Shown one piece after another: positions 52,332-61,287 of a stretch of DNA of 64,000 bases (positions within the stretch are counted from its first letter, which is position 1; every line of letters starts with the position of its first letter). The position numbers and the translations under genes are program-made. A model generated the notes under the pieces. The model saw only the letters and a list, made by a program, of their open reading frames with translations. It made no database searches and had not been told where the DNA came from. The DNA comes from Microthrixaceae bacterium. GTDB lineage: Bacteria > Actinomycetota > Acidimicrobiia > Acidimicrobiales > Microtrichaceae. Location: positions 186,001 through 250,000 of the forward strand of contig JACJWI010000003.1 in the NCBI GenBank assembly GCA_020637215.1. Reading direction: 5' to 3'.

Positions 52332-53429
52332 TCAGCCCCTGACCAGTTCGACCAGCTCGACCGGACGTCCCTCGTCGATCGAGCGGTGCGCGGCGACGCC
52401 CGTGGCGACCGACCACAGGCCGTCCTCGACGGTGACCTCGGCTGGTCCGCCGGAGCGCACGGCGTCGCAGAACCGGGCCAGCTCCAGGTAGCTGGCGCCG
52501 TGGTGACCGCCCAGCACCCGGACCTCGGGGTCGTCGTCGACCGCCTGCACCGACACCGGCCAGTCCGGCCCGCGGCTGCCGAGCACCAGCTCGGCCCGAG
52601 CACCCCGGGCCAGCTCCATGAACCCCGGCAGGTCCGCCTCGAGCTTGCCGGCGTCGCCGACGACCACGATCTCCTGCTCCCAGCGCGACCCCTCGGCGAA
52701 CATGCACAGATCGAGCAGCGCCCGGGCTCCGCTCGGGTACTCGACGATCACGAACGCGTTGTCGAGGATGTCGGGCGTCTCGCCGCCGTAACGCTCGTCG
52801 AGGTGGTTCACGTCCTGGGCGCCGCTGGCCAGGACCCGCACGGGTCGCTCCCCCAGCACCAGGTTCATCAGGTCGAAGAAGTGGCAGCACTTCTCGACCA
52901 GCGTCCCGCCGGTGTTGCGGCTGAAGCGGTTCCAGGCGCCCACCTTGTGCAGGAACGGGAAGCGGTGCTCGCGGATCGACACCATACGGATCCGTCCCGC
53001 GTCACCGGAACGCGCCCGCTGCAGGAGGCGGGCCACCGCCGGCATGTAGCGGTACTCGAGTCCGACCCACACCAGGCCGTCGTGGCGAGCCGCCGCGTCA
53101 CTCACCGCCCGGCAGTCCTCGACGGTGGTGCACAACGGCTTCTCGACCATCACGTGCACACCACCTCCCCAGAGGTCGTCGAGGACACCGCGGTGGGTGT
53201 GGTTCGGCGACGCCACGATCACCGCGTCGAGCCCGCCGGCGTCGAGCATCGACCGGTGGTCGGCGTGGACGGTCACGGCACTGCCGAGCATCCCCGCCGC
53301 TTCGGCGAGCGAGCCCTCATCGGGGTCGCTGATCGCAGCCACCGACGCGTCGGGCAGCTCGGCCAGGTTGGCGATGTGCTCGCGGCCCATCATCCCGGTG
53401 CCGATGATCCCGAACCGCAGTTCGTCCAC
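52332..53429 (-). CDS. Gfo/Idh/MocA-family oxidoreductase
   Basis: A 365-residue NAD(P)-dependent oxidoreductase. The N-terminal Rossmann motif is FGIIGTGMMGREHIANL, and the EKP motif (VMVEKPLCTT) provides the catalytic lysine. The C-terminal alpha/beta domain has the usual GGTLVEKCCHFFDLMNLVLG with the His. The GTG at 53429 is 7 nt after TAGGTC, which lies within the end of vapC, so it could be cotranscribed with vapBC or start separately. The substrate, probably a sugar or inositol, is unknown. Confidence 0.88.
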   Translation of the reverse strand: MDELRFGIIGTGMMGREHIANLAELPDASVAAISDPDEGSLAEAAGMLGSAVTVHADHRSMLDAGGLDAVIVASPNHTHRGVLDDLWGGGVHVMVEKPLCTTVEDCRAVSDAAARHDGLVWVGLEYRYMPAVARLLQRARSGDAGRIRMVSIREHRFPFLHKVGAWNRFSRNTGGTLVEKCCHFFDLMNLVLGERPVRVLASGAQDVNHLDERYGGETPDILDNAFVIVEYPSGARALLDLCMFAEGSRWEQEIVVVGDAGKLEADLPGFMELARGARAELVLGSRGPDWPVSVQAVDDDPEVRVLGGHHGASYLELARFCDAVRSGGPAEVTVEDGLWSVATGVAAHRSIDEGRPVELVELVRG

Positions 53430-53439
53430 GACCGCGGAC

Positions 53440-53847
53440 CTACGAGCGCCCGGGCCAGACGGCCAGGTCGGTCTTGTCGAAGTCGTTCCCGGTGCACAGG
53501 ACCGGCACGTCGCGGTCTGCAGCCAACGCGTACGTGAAGCAGTCGCCGAGGTTCAGCGCGGCTTCGTGGCGGCCCTTTCCGAACCGGCGCCACCCGTCCC
53601 ACGCACGGTCGGCCTGGTGCCGGTCGACGGCCACGACGTCGACCTCGCCGTCGCGGAGGAACCGCTCGACGGCCAGGGCGCCTGCTGCACCGAGCCGGGC
53701 TTCCATGACGATCCCGAGCTCGACCAACGTGGCCGCCGACATCAGCCGGACCTCGGCGGCGTCCAGCGCCTCGATGAGGCCATCAGCGGCCGACTCGTTA
53801 CCGAGGATGGCCACCACCGCCGAGGTGTCCACCACGACGGTTCTCAC
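53440..53847 (-). CDS. vapC: VapC-family PIN-domain toxin
   Basis: A 135-residue putative ribonuclease. The PIN fold is visible with its acidic residues: VVDTSAVVAIL (first Asp), TLVELGIVME (Glu), LNLGDCFTYALA (Asp) and LCTGNDFDKTD (Asp). VapC toxins cut tRNA or rRNA. The ATG overlaps the antitoxin stop by 4 nt (ATGA), the usual translational coupling. The toxin would be neutralised by the product of the upstream gene. Confidence 0.92.
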   Translation of the reverse strand: MRTVVVDTSAVVAILGNESAADGLIEALDAAEVRLMSAATLVELGIVMEARLGAAGALAVERFLRDGEVDVVAVDRHQADRAWDGWRRFGKGRHEAALNLGDCFTYALAADRDVPVLCTGNDFDKTDLAVWPGRS

Positions 53848-54092
53848 GCCGGGACTCCGTCCCGGTCGTAGTCGAGGATCTCGTCGGGGTGGCGTCGATC
53901 CAACACCGGCAGGTTGCTCGTGTCGTCGGCGAGCCGGCGGAGGCGACCGGCGATACCCGGGCGCCGGTGGCGCTCACGATCGAGCCGCTCTCGCAGGGCA
54001 GCCAGGACGGCATCGGTCAGCGTCTCCCCGGTGGTTGCCGCGAGCTCTCGGGCGAGGTGATCGGCTTCCGGGTTCTTGATGCTGAGAGCCAT
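53844..54092 (-). CDS. vapB: VapB-family antitoxin
   Basis: An 82-residue antitoxin. MALSIKNPEADHLARELAATTGETLTDAVLAAL in pieces is the ribbon-helix-helix/Rv0623-like DNA-binding N-terminus. The C-terminus (DDTSNLPVLDRRHPDEILDYD) is the unstructured toxin-binding tail. It is preceded by an AT-rich promoter region with TATACT and an inverted repeat, so it is probably autoregulated. It overlaps vapC by 4 nt. Confidence 0.9.
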   Translation of the reverse strand: MALSIKNPEADHLARELAATTGETLTDAVLAALRERLDRERHRRPGIAGRLRRLADDTSNLPVLDRRHPDEILDYDRDGVPA

Positions 54093-54098
54093 ACCAGA

Positions 54099-54116
54099 AG
54101 TATAGATTCATATCTA
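54099..54116 (-). promoter_or_regulatory. vapBC promoter with -10 TATACT and inverted repeat
   Basis: TATACT (54099-54104) ends 6 nt before the vapB ATG, so the mRNA is probably leaderless. TAGAT-TCAT-ATCTA (54103-54116) overlaps it and may be the autoregulatory operator. Confidence 0.55.
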
Positions 54117-54163
54117 CCTGTATAGAACCATCTGCCGCACAGGTGGCTGCCGACCCGGTCGCC

Positions 54164-54982
54164 TCAGCGCCCGAAGCGGAAGCTCGACGAGGTGATGCCC
54201 GCACCCATCGCGTCGGTCTCGTGGTAGAAGCGGGTTCCCGGCTCCCCTTCCGCCGCACCCGCCGCGACCATCAGCGGGATGAGGTGATCGGCGGCCGGGT
54301 GGCTCCGCCGAGCGCCCGGCGCGTCGGCCCAGTCGAGGAGTCGACCGCTGCGTTCGTCGACAGGTCCCGTGACGAGGACCTCGTCCAACCACGCGGAGAA
54401 CTGCCGGGACGGCTCGACCGCTCCCGGGCCGATCTCGCGGAGGTTGTGGTAGGTGAACCCGCTGCCGACGATGAGCACCCCCTCGTCACGCAACGGCGCG
54501 AGCGCCCGACCGACCGCGAGGTGCTCGGCGGGGTCGTAGCCGTGGCAGATCGACAGCTGCAGGACCGGGACCGTCGCATCGGGATACATGACGTGCAACG
54601 GCACGAACGTCCCGTGGTCGAAGCCCCGGTCGGGGTCCTCGGCGTGGGCGATGCCGGCGTCGGAGAGCAGTCCACCGACGCGTGCGGCGACCTCGGGGGA
54701 TCCGGGCGCGGGGTACTGGATGCGGTAGGTGAACTCGGGGAAGCCGCCGTAGTCGTACAGCATCGGCGGGTGCGGATGGGTCTGCACGGTCGGCACCGGC
54801 TCCTCCCAGTGACCCGACACGACCAGGACCGCTCGGGGCGGCGCACCGAGGTGGACCGGGATCGACTGCAGCGACCGCTCCAGCGGACCCCAGTCGCCCG
54901 GGAGCAGGTCCTTGATCCACGGCCACGGGCCTCCGCCGTGCGAGATGAAGTACGTGGGGAGCGTCGTGTCGGTCGTCGCCAT
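54164..54982 (-). CDS. DODA-type extradiol dioxygenase (LigB superfamily)
   Basis: A 272-residue Zn- or Fe-dependent ring-opening dioxygenase of the 4,5-DOPA dioxygenase (YgiD) type. The metal ligands are visible: His in FISHGGGPWP, His in VVSGHWEEP and His in FDHGTFVPLHVMYP. The segment SGFTYHNLREIG supplies the second-shell residues. The ATG at 54982 is preferred over the GTG at 54985. It is monocistronic and next to vapBC. In bacteria the substrate is often unclear. Confidence 0.9.
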   Translation of the reverse strand: MATTDTTLPTYFISHGGGPWPWIKDLLPGDWGPLERSLQSIPVHLGAPPRAVLVVSGHWEEPVPTVQTHPHPPMLYDYGGFPEFTYRIQYPAPGSPEVAARVGGLLSDAGIAHAEDPDRGFDHGTFVPLHVMYPDATVPVLQLSICHGYDPAEHLAVGRALAPLRDEGVLIVGSGFTYHNLREIGPGAVEPSRQFSAWLDEVLVTGPVDERSGRLLDWADAPGARRSHPAADHLIPLMVAAGAAEGEPGTRFYHETDAMGAGITSSSFRFGR

Positions 54983-54985
54983 CAC

Positions 54986-55378
54986 TGCATCGTCGCACTT
55001 CTCCGCCCCCGCGTCACCGGCCCGAGCCGCTCGGTGACGGGGAAGTCAGATGCAACACATCAGGCAGCGGCGAACGAGTCGAGGAACTGGTGGATCGACG
55101 CCGCGTGAGGCGAGGAGGGCCCTACGACGTGGTCCCCGTCGGTGGTGGACCGAGCCTGCGTTCGTGATCCCACCGGACGACGGCTCATCGTCCACCGACG
55201 TCATGTTGTCGGATCACTGCTCATCGGGCTCGCTTCGATGTTCGGTCGCCGGGCCACGTCGTGGCCCCGCGCAGTCAATACGTCGGCTGGTCCAGTTCGA
55301 GCCGGGGCGGACCCTCCGCGGCGATCTCAGACGCAGAACAACCCGACGACTGTCACAGGGTTGCGAGATACTACGAAC
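54986..55378. other. 393-bp stretch without a confident gene
   Basis: Only a small minus-strand ORF (55060-55188, 42 codons, ending IHQFLDSFAAA) is noticeable. Its end looks like the C-terminus of a hydrolase, so it may be a decayed fragment. I see no repeat, terminator or RNA gene here. The end (from about 55340) holds the promoter region of the broken DUF222 gene. Confidence 0.4.
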
Positions 55379-55815
55379 ATGCGTTCGACTGGGGAAGGTT
55401 CGAGGGGTGCAGCAGGTGGCTCCGATGACGGGCTGCCTGATGGCGGGGTGTCCGATGACGGCGTGCCTGATGGTGTGGCTGTCGTTGCGGGTGGCGGGTT
55501 CGGGTTGCCGCGGTTCCCACTGCCTGATGAGGCCGCCATGGCGGTCGAGGCCCTGGCGACGGTGGCCGATCTGGATTGGCGGGCCCTGGACGACGACTCG
55601 TGCCTCGGCCTCTTCGACGCGCTCGAAACGATCGACCGGCTCTTCCACTCCGCCCGCTTCTCCCTGCTGGCCGAACTCGATGACCGGGACCTGACCGACC
55701 GGCGCGCCGGACACAACGTCGCGAACCACGCCGGATGGCGTCACCGCAGCGATCCCCGCCGGGTTCGCCGCGACCTACGTACCGCCTCCAGGCTGCGACG
55801 TCTGCCCCGCCTCTC
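55379..55815 (+). pseudogene. DUF222/13E12-type HNH protein, 5' part, interrupted by an IS element
   Basis: The 145 codons before the IS read as the N-terminus of the DUF222 (13E12 repeat) family. After a Gly/Asp-rich stretch come EALATVADLDWRALDDDSCL and HSARFSLLAELDDRDL, then a helix-rich Arg segment (RVRRDLRTASRLRRLPRL). In intact members this domain is followed by an HNH nuclease near the C-terminus. The reading frame runs into the IS left end. The final 28 codons of what looks like the same gene are found beyond the IS, and the middle including the HNH part is absent. The gene is therefore broken. Confidence 0.8.
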
Positions 55816-55846
55816 TGAACCACCCTGGGTCTGATGGAGGCTCGTT

Positions 55847-56770
55847 CTATTGGTTTCCAACCCCGACGGGGTCGGCTTGTTGGGCAGCGTAGAACGCTGC
55901 TTCGAACTCTGCCGGGGGCACGTGGCCGCAGTGGCTGTGGAGCCGCTGTTCGTTGAACCAGTACACCCAGTCGAGCGTCGCGTGTTCGAGCTCGTTGACG
56001 TCGGCCCAGCCTGTGGTGTCGGGCCCGTAGACGCACTCAGCTTTGTAGAGACCGTTGGTTGTCTCGGCCAGGGCGTTGTCGTAGGAGTCGGCGACGGTGC
56101 CGATCGAAGGGCGGGCTCCGATCTCGTCGAGCCGTTCGGTGAACCGCACACTGGTGAACTGGCTGCCGGCGTCGGAGTGGGTGACGAGCCCGACGAGGCG
56201 CCCTCCGCCTCTGGATCGTCTGGCCATCTCGACGGCGTCGAGGACCATGTCGGTACGCATGTGCGACGCGGCGCGCCAGCCGACGATCCGACGACTGAAC
56301 GCGTCGACGATGAAACACACGTACGCCATCCCGGACCGGGTCGGCACGTAGGTCAGGTCCGTGACCCACAACGCGTCGGGCCGGTCCGCGGTGAAGTTGC
56401 GCTTCACCAGGTCCGCTGCCCGGGTGGCGTCCGGGTCAGAGATGGTGCTGAACACCTTCTTGCGACGCCGAGAGACGCCCTGGATGCCCAGCTCGCGCAT
56501 CAGACGGGCGACCTGGTCCCGGCCGATCTCATGGCCAGCGCGTCTGGCTGCCAGCCACAGCTTGTGAGCGCCGTAGACCTTGCGGTTCGTCACCCACAAC
56601 ACCATCAGCACCTGCATCATCACCGCGTCACGCACCGCTCTCGCCGAGGGGGCGAGCTCGCGCTTCTTGGCGGCGTAGTAGCTGCTCGGAGCCACCTGCA
56701 GGGCCTTGCAGATGGGCTCGACTCCGAGCTCGTCACGGTGCTCGTCGATGAACCCGACAAGCACGTTCAC
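55847..56770 (-). CDS. IS3-family transposase OrfB (DDE integrase)
   Basis: A 307-residue rve-type integrase. After the HTH_21 segment VEPICKALQVAPSSYYAAKKRE, the catalytic core has Asp in WVTDLTYVPTRSG, Asp in VTHSDAGSQFTSV and Glu in DNALAETTNGLYKAE. The order D-D-E with about 35 residues to Glu is intact, so the enzyme looks functional. It starts at a GTG that overlaps the orfA stop (GTGA); a TTTT run about 25 nt upstream could be a -1 frameshift site giving an OrfAB fusion. Confidence 0.95.
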   Translation of the reverse strand: MNVLVGFIDEHRDELGVEPICKALQVAPSSYYAAKKRELAPSARAVRDAVMMQVLMVLWVTNRKVYGAHKLWLAARRAGHEIGRDQVARLMRELGIQGVSRRRKKVFSTISDPDATRAADLVKRNFTADRPDALWVTDLTYVPTRSGMAYVCFIVDAFSRRIVGWRAASHMRTDMVLDAVEMARRSRGGGRLVGLVTHSDAGSQFTSVRFTERLDEIGARPSIGTVADSYDNALAETTNGLYKAECVYGPDTTGWADVNELEHATLDWVYWFNEQRLHSHCGHVPPAEFEAAFYAAQQADPVGVGNQ

Positions 56771-57102
56771 GGGCGGTCGAGCTCCGCCTGGGCAAAATAC
56801 GCCGACGCCTTCCGCAAGATCTCGTTCGCCCGCTTCAGCTCCTTGACCTGAGCCTCGAGCTCCTTGATCTTCGCCGCGTCCGCGGTCGACCGTCCCGGCT
56901 TCACACCCTCATCGATATCGGCGACCTTGACCCACTTGCGCACCGTCTCGGTCCCATATCCGAGCTGTAGCGCGATCCGCTGGATCGCGCCATGACCACG
57001 TCCCTCCGAACGGGCCTGGCGCACCAGACGGACCGCCTGTTCCTTCTCCTGATCCGAGTAGCGACGCGTAGTCGGCTTCCCCGGCGACTTCTCCTGTGGC
57101 AT
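56767..57102 (-). CDS. IS3-family transposase OrfA (HTH)
   Basis: A 111-residue DNA-binding protein. The helix-turn-helix region is RRYSDQEKEQAVRLV and QLGYGTETVRKWV, and the C-terminal leucine zipper ends with NEILRKASAYFAQAELDRP, the classic end of OrfA in this family. It overlaps orfB by 4 nt. It is complete, with a start 50 nt from the right end of the element. Confidence 0.93.
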   Translation of the reverse strand: MPQEKSPGKPTTRRYSDQEKEQAVRLVRQARSEGRGHGAIQRIALQLGYGTETVRKWVKVADIDEGVKPGRSTADAAKIKELEAQVKELKRANEILRKASAYFAQAELDRP

Positions 57103-57152
57103 GACTCCAGCCTTCCAAGCTCAGGAGCCTCCAACGAACCCAGGGTGGTTCA

Positions 57153-57239
57153 TACTTCACCATCACCACCACCGACGGCACCCAACTACCCACCCAACAC
57201 CACCAACCACCACCCCCACCCAGACCCGCTCCCGCCTGA
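57153..57239 (+). pseudogene. 3' remnant of the DUF222/HNH gene
   Basis: From the first base after the IS an open frame of 28 codons reads YFTITTTDGTQLP, then a Pro-rich tail and TGA. This is the style of the C-terminus of DUF222/HNH proteins. It is taken as the other end of the gene broken at 55815. Confidence 0.6.
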
Positions 57240-57292
57240 GCGCGGGACCCGCCGGGCACACCCCACCCACACCCACCCCCCGACTCACACCA

Positions 57293-57310
57293 CCCGCGCC
57301 CCAGCGCGGG
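57293..57310. terminator. GC hairpin after the esterase gene
   Basis: CCCGCGC, loop CCCA and GCGCGGG make a 7-bp stem, 11 nt beyond the end of the esterase gene (minus strand). No T-tract. Confidence 0.4.
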
Positions 57311-57320
57311 CAACACCGCG

Positions 57321-58346
57321 TCAGCCGCTGCCGAAGAAGTCCAGCACGGTCGCCGTCGCCGAGATGTCGGTGTTGGTCGGACCGGCGACCAGCTCGAGCA
57401 GCGGGTTCGGCGATCCGGCCCACGTGTGTCCCGCCCCGATCAGCGTCAGGCTCTCCACCCGTCGACCGTCGGCACATCCCCGGTACCTCTCGTGCAGAAC
57501 CGACGGCTCCGGTCGGTCGAGCTCCGGCACGGGATCGCACCCGGCGCGGGCCGCGTCGACGGCCACGACGGCGGCCACCGCCAGTCCGACCGGCGGGGAG
57601 AACGGGACCTGCGAACCGGCCGGCGGCACGATCGGGTCAGCGGTTCCGTGCAGGACCAGGACATCGGTGGGAGGAGCGCCAGGACACAGCGACGTGAGGT
57701 TCACCCCACCCGACCCGGCCACCGCCGCGAAGCGGTCGGGCATCGTGCACGACAGGGCCTGGGCCATGGCCGCACCGGCAGAGAAGCCCACCGCGAACAC
57801 CCGGTTCCGATCGACGCAGGTCACCCGACCGATGTGGTCGACCAGCGCGGATATGAAGGCCAGGTCGTCGACGTCGGCGGCCAGTCCTCCGGGCACCGCC
57901 CACCGGGGACCGGGAGCGCTGCCGAGCGGCGTGACCACGACGTATCCCCGGGCGGTCCCCGCCGTGGCCAGAGCCGAGTACGAGTCCCAGATGGCGGGGT
58001 CCATCGCGAACGGGTGCAGGCTGACCAGCAGCGGTCGCGGCGCGGCCGAGGCCTCGACCGCGGTGCCAGCCGCGCCGGCGGGAACGTCGAGGACCGCGGT
58101 ACGGGTGACACCTCCGGCCTCGATCGTCACGGTACGTCGCCCGGGAGCGATCGGAGAGACGACTCCCGAGCAGCCGGCCGACGGGGCCACGTCGACCGAC
58201 GGTTCCCGACCCCCACCGATCGGAGCGGTGACCACGCCCCGATCGGGGACCGTCGGCGGAGTGCACGCGGGTACGACGACCGCTCCGACGATCGCGGCGA
58301 CGAGTACCGACCGGAGGAGGCCAGCTCTCGGTCGAACCGAGAACAC
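57321..58346 (-). CDS. Secreted esterase of the PHB-depolymerase/feruloyl-esterase type (LpqC-like)
   Basis: A 341-residue lipoprotein-like hydrolase. The signal region RSVLVAAIVGAVVVPAC ends in a possible lipobox. The alpha/beta fold has oxyanion strand LLVSLHPFAMDP, nucleophile VGFSAGAAMAQ, Asp in HGTADPIVPP and His in GAGHTWAG. The family includes Mycobacterium LpqC and PHB depolymerases. The GTG at 58346 fits the signal peptide; the frame is open further upstream. It is 48 nt downstream of the aldehyde dehydrogenase gene on the same strand. Confidence 0.85.
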   Translation of the reverse strand: MFSVRPRAGLLRSVLVAAIVGAVVVPACTPPTVPDRGVVTAPIGGGREPSVDVAPSAGCSGVVSPIAPGRRTVTIEAGGVTRTAVLDVPAGAAGTAVEASAAPRPLLVSLHPFAMDPAIWDSYSALATAGTARGYVVVTPLGSAPGPRWAVPGGLAADVDDLAFISALVDHIGRVTCVDRNRVFAVGFSAGAAMAQALSCTMPDRFAAVAGSGGVNLTSLCPGAPPTDVLVLHGTADPIVPPAGSQVPFSPPVGLAVAAVVAVDAARAGCDPVPELDRPEPSVLHERYRGCADGRRVESLTLIGAGHTWAGSPNPLLELVAGPTNTDISATATVLDFFGSG

Positions 58347-58393
58347 GACCCTGCGCGGACCTTCCGTGGGTGAGGAGGGAGAGCGGGAGGGGT

Positions 58394-59821
<1,428 letters not shown>

Positions 59822-59897
59822 GGCGGATCCTCCCGCGGTCGGTCGACCCGTGAAGCCTGCCACCCTTCGGGTGGTCCGCGTTCGGACAGCGGACCAA

Positions 59898-59903
59898 TAG
59901 CCT
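59898..59903 (+). promoter_or_regulatory. -10 hexamer (TAGCCT) of the Cys-repeat lipoprotein gene
   Basis: TAGCCT ends 7 nt before the ATG at 59911. Confidence 0.45.
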
Positions 59904-59910
59904 GAACGCC

Positions 59911-60678
59911 ATGAACCACACCCCCACCCCCCGTCGGCGAGCCGGCGCCCTGCTCGTCGCCGTCCTGGCGTCGTTCGCCTTCGTCGCCGCGTCGTGCAGC
60001 AGCGGCAGCGACGAGTCCGTCTCCAAGGAGTCCGACACCAAGGAGACGACCACCACCGAGAAGGAGCGCTCCGGAGGCGGCATCGCCTCGGGGATCCTCG
60101 ACCGTGCCGCCAAGAGCGGGAAGTTCAGCTCCAGCGGCTTCGGTGGCGACGTCGAGGAGTGCATCGGCGGTTCGGTCATCGACAGCCTCGGCGAGGACGA
60201 GGCCCAGACGATGGCCGACACCGATCCGTCGGAGTACTCACCGGACCAGGTCGACGCGCTGGTCGCCGCGTTCAACGACTGCGTCCCGGGTGAGGTCATC
60301 GCCCCGACCCTGGTGTCGTCGTTCTACGAGGGCATGGGTGCCGCCGAGCCGAGCGACTCGACCATGGTCGACTGCGTCGCGGACGCCGTCGACGGCCAGA
60401 CCGGCGACATCGTCCGCGAGGGCATCAACGCCCAGGAGAACGAGTCCACCCCCGAGCTCACGCTGCAGGCGTTCGACCAGTGCATGCCCGCCGAGGACAT
60501 CACCGCGCTGCTCACCGAGGCATTCACCAGCTCCGGGCTGACCGCCGAGCAGGCCGCGTGCGTCGCCACCGCGCTCGAGGGTCAGATCTCGGTCAGCGAG
60601 CTCGCCGCGGCCGGGCAGAACGACGGCTCACCGGAGCTCGAGGCGAAGGTCCAGGCCGCAGCAGAGGGCTGCCGCTGA
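59911..60678 (+). CDS. Lipoprotein with three Cys-flanked repeats
   Basis: A 255-residue exported protein with signal VAVLASFAFVAASC (lipid-anchored Cys probable). After a Ser/Glu/Thr linker come three related blocks, each opening with a Cys and closing with another: ECIGGSVIDSLG to NDCVPGEV, VDCVADAVDGQ to DQCMPAEDI, and AACVATALEG to EGC. Each pair spans about 38-45 residues and may be a disulfide. The family is not one I can name; similar repeats seem frequent in related lipoproteins. A TAGCCT box 7 nt before the ATG suggests leaderless expression. Confidence 0.8.
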   Translation: MNHTPTPRRRAGALLVAVLASFAFVAASCSSGSDESVSKESDTKETTTTEKERSGGGIASGILDRAAKSGKFSSSGFGGDVEECIGGSVIDSLGEDEAQTMADTDPSEYSPDQVDALVAAFNDCVPGEVIAPTLVSSFYEGMGAAEPSDSTMVDCVADAVDGQTGDIVREGINAQENESTPELTLQAFDQCMPAEDITALLTEAFTSSGLTAEQAACVATALEGQISVSELAAAGQNDGSPELEAKVQAAAEGCR

Positions 60679-60707
60679 GCTCCGACCTCCCGGTCCGGAA
60701 TCCATGT

Positions 60708-60735
60708 CCACGCGGGCCCTCCGGGGCCCGCGTGG
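60708..60735. terminator. 12-bp GC hairpin between lipoprotein and ilvN
   Basis: CCACGCGGGCCC and GGGCCCGCGTGG pair perfectly around TCCG between convergent genes. Strong candidate for bidirectional termination, no T-tract. Confidence 0.65.
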
Positions 60736-60750
60736 CGCGTCCAGGCGCGA

Positions 60751-61287
60751 TCAGGGAGCGACGTGCTCGAGACGCGCCAACGCCACCCGGCCGGTGCGCT
60801 GCAGGTCGATGATCCCGAACGGCCGCAGCAGCTCCTCGAGGTCGTCGAGGCGGCTCGGGTCCGCGTCCAGGCTGAGGGTCATCTCGTCGTGGCCGACGTC
60901 GAGCACCCGGCCCTCGAACAGGTCGACCAGCTCGATCACCTGGCCGCGCACCTCGGGGGTGGCCTTGACCGTGCACAGCAGCAGCTCGCGCTCCAACGAG
61001 TCGCGCGGGTCGAGCTCGCTGATCTTGATCACGTTGATGAGCTTGTGGAGCTGCTTGACGATCTGCTCCAGCGGTGCGCTCTCCACGTCGACCACGACGG
61101 TGATGCGGCTGAAGCGGTCCTCGTCGGTCGGCGCCACCGCCAGCGAGTAGATGTTGTAGCCCCGCCGGGCGAACAGGCTCGAGACCCGGGCCAGGACACC
61201 GGCCTTGTTCTCGACCAGCACCGACAGGACGTGGTGGCGGGGCACTGCGTTGGTCGCGGATCCGTTCGTCGTGCTCGGAACGTTCAT
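60751..61287 (-). CDS. ilvN: Acetolactate synthase small subunit
   Basis: A 178-residue regulatory subunit of acetohydroxyacid synthase. The N-terminal ACT domain, HHVLSVLVENKAGVLARVSSLFARRGYNI, is the valine-binding site. The C-terminal domain ends with LEELLRPFGIIDLQRTGRVALARL. The ATG at 61287 overlaps the ilvB stop by 4 nt (ATGA), so the subunits are coupled. The first 15 residues are a non-conserved tail. It is the second gene of ilvBN. Confidence 0.95.
   Translation of the reverse strand: MNVPSTTNGSATNAVPRHHVLSVLVENKAGVLARVSSLFARRGYNIYSLAVAPTDEDRFSRITVVVDVESAPLEQIVKQLHKLINVIKISELDPRDSLERELLLCTVKATPEVRGQVIELVDLFEGRVLDVGHDEMTLSLDADPSRLDDLEELLRPFGIIDLQRTGRVALARLEHVAP

Larger units (their letters stand above)
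55816..57152 (-). mobile_element. IS3-family insertion sequence, 1337 bp
   Basis: Terminal inverted repeats of 28 bp match at 25 positions: the left end starts TGAACCACCCTGGGT and the right end is its complement. They enclose orfA and orfB of an IS3-family transposase. Ends begin TG and finish CA as usual. Flanking 3-bp sequences are CTC at the left and TAC at the right, so no target duplication is seen. The host gene has lost its middle part, which suggests an adjacent deletion after insertion. Confidence 0.92.

Noticed and set aside
55060..55188. A 42-codon ORF on the minus strand upstream of the DUF222 fragment
   Set aside because: Too short and no start signal; the C-terminal style is only suggestive of a decayed hydrolase.
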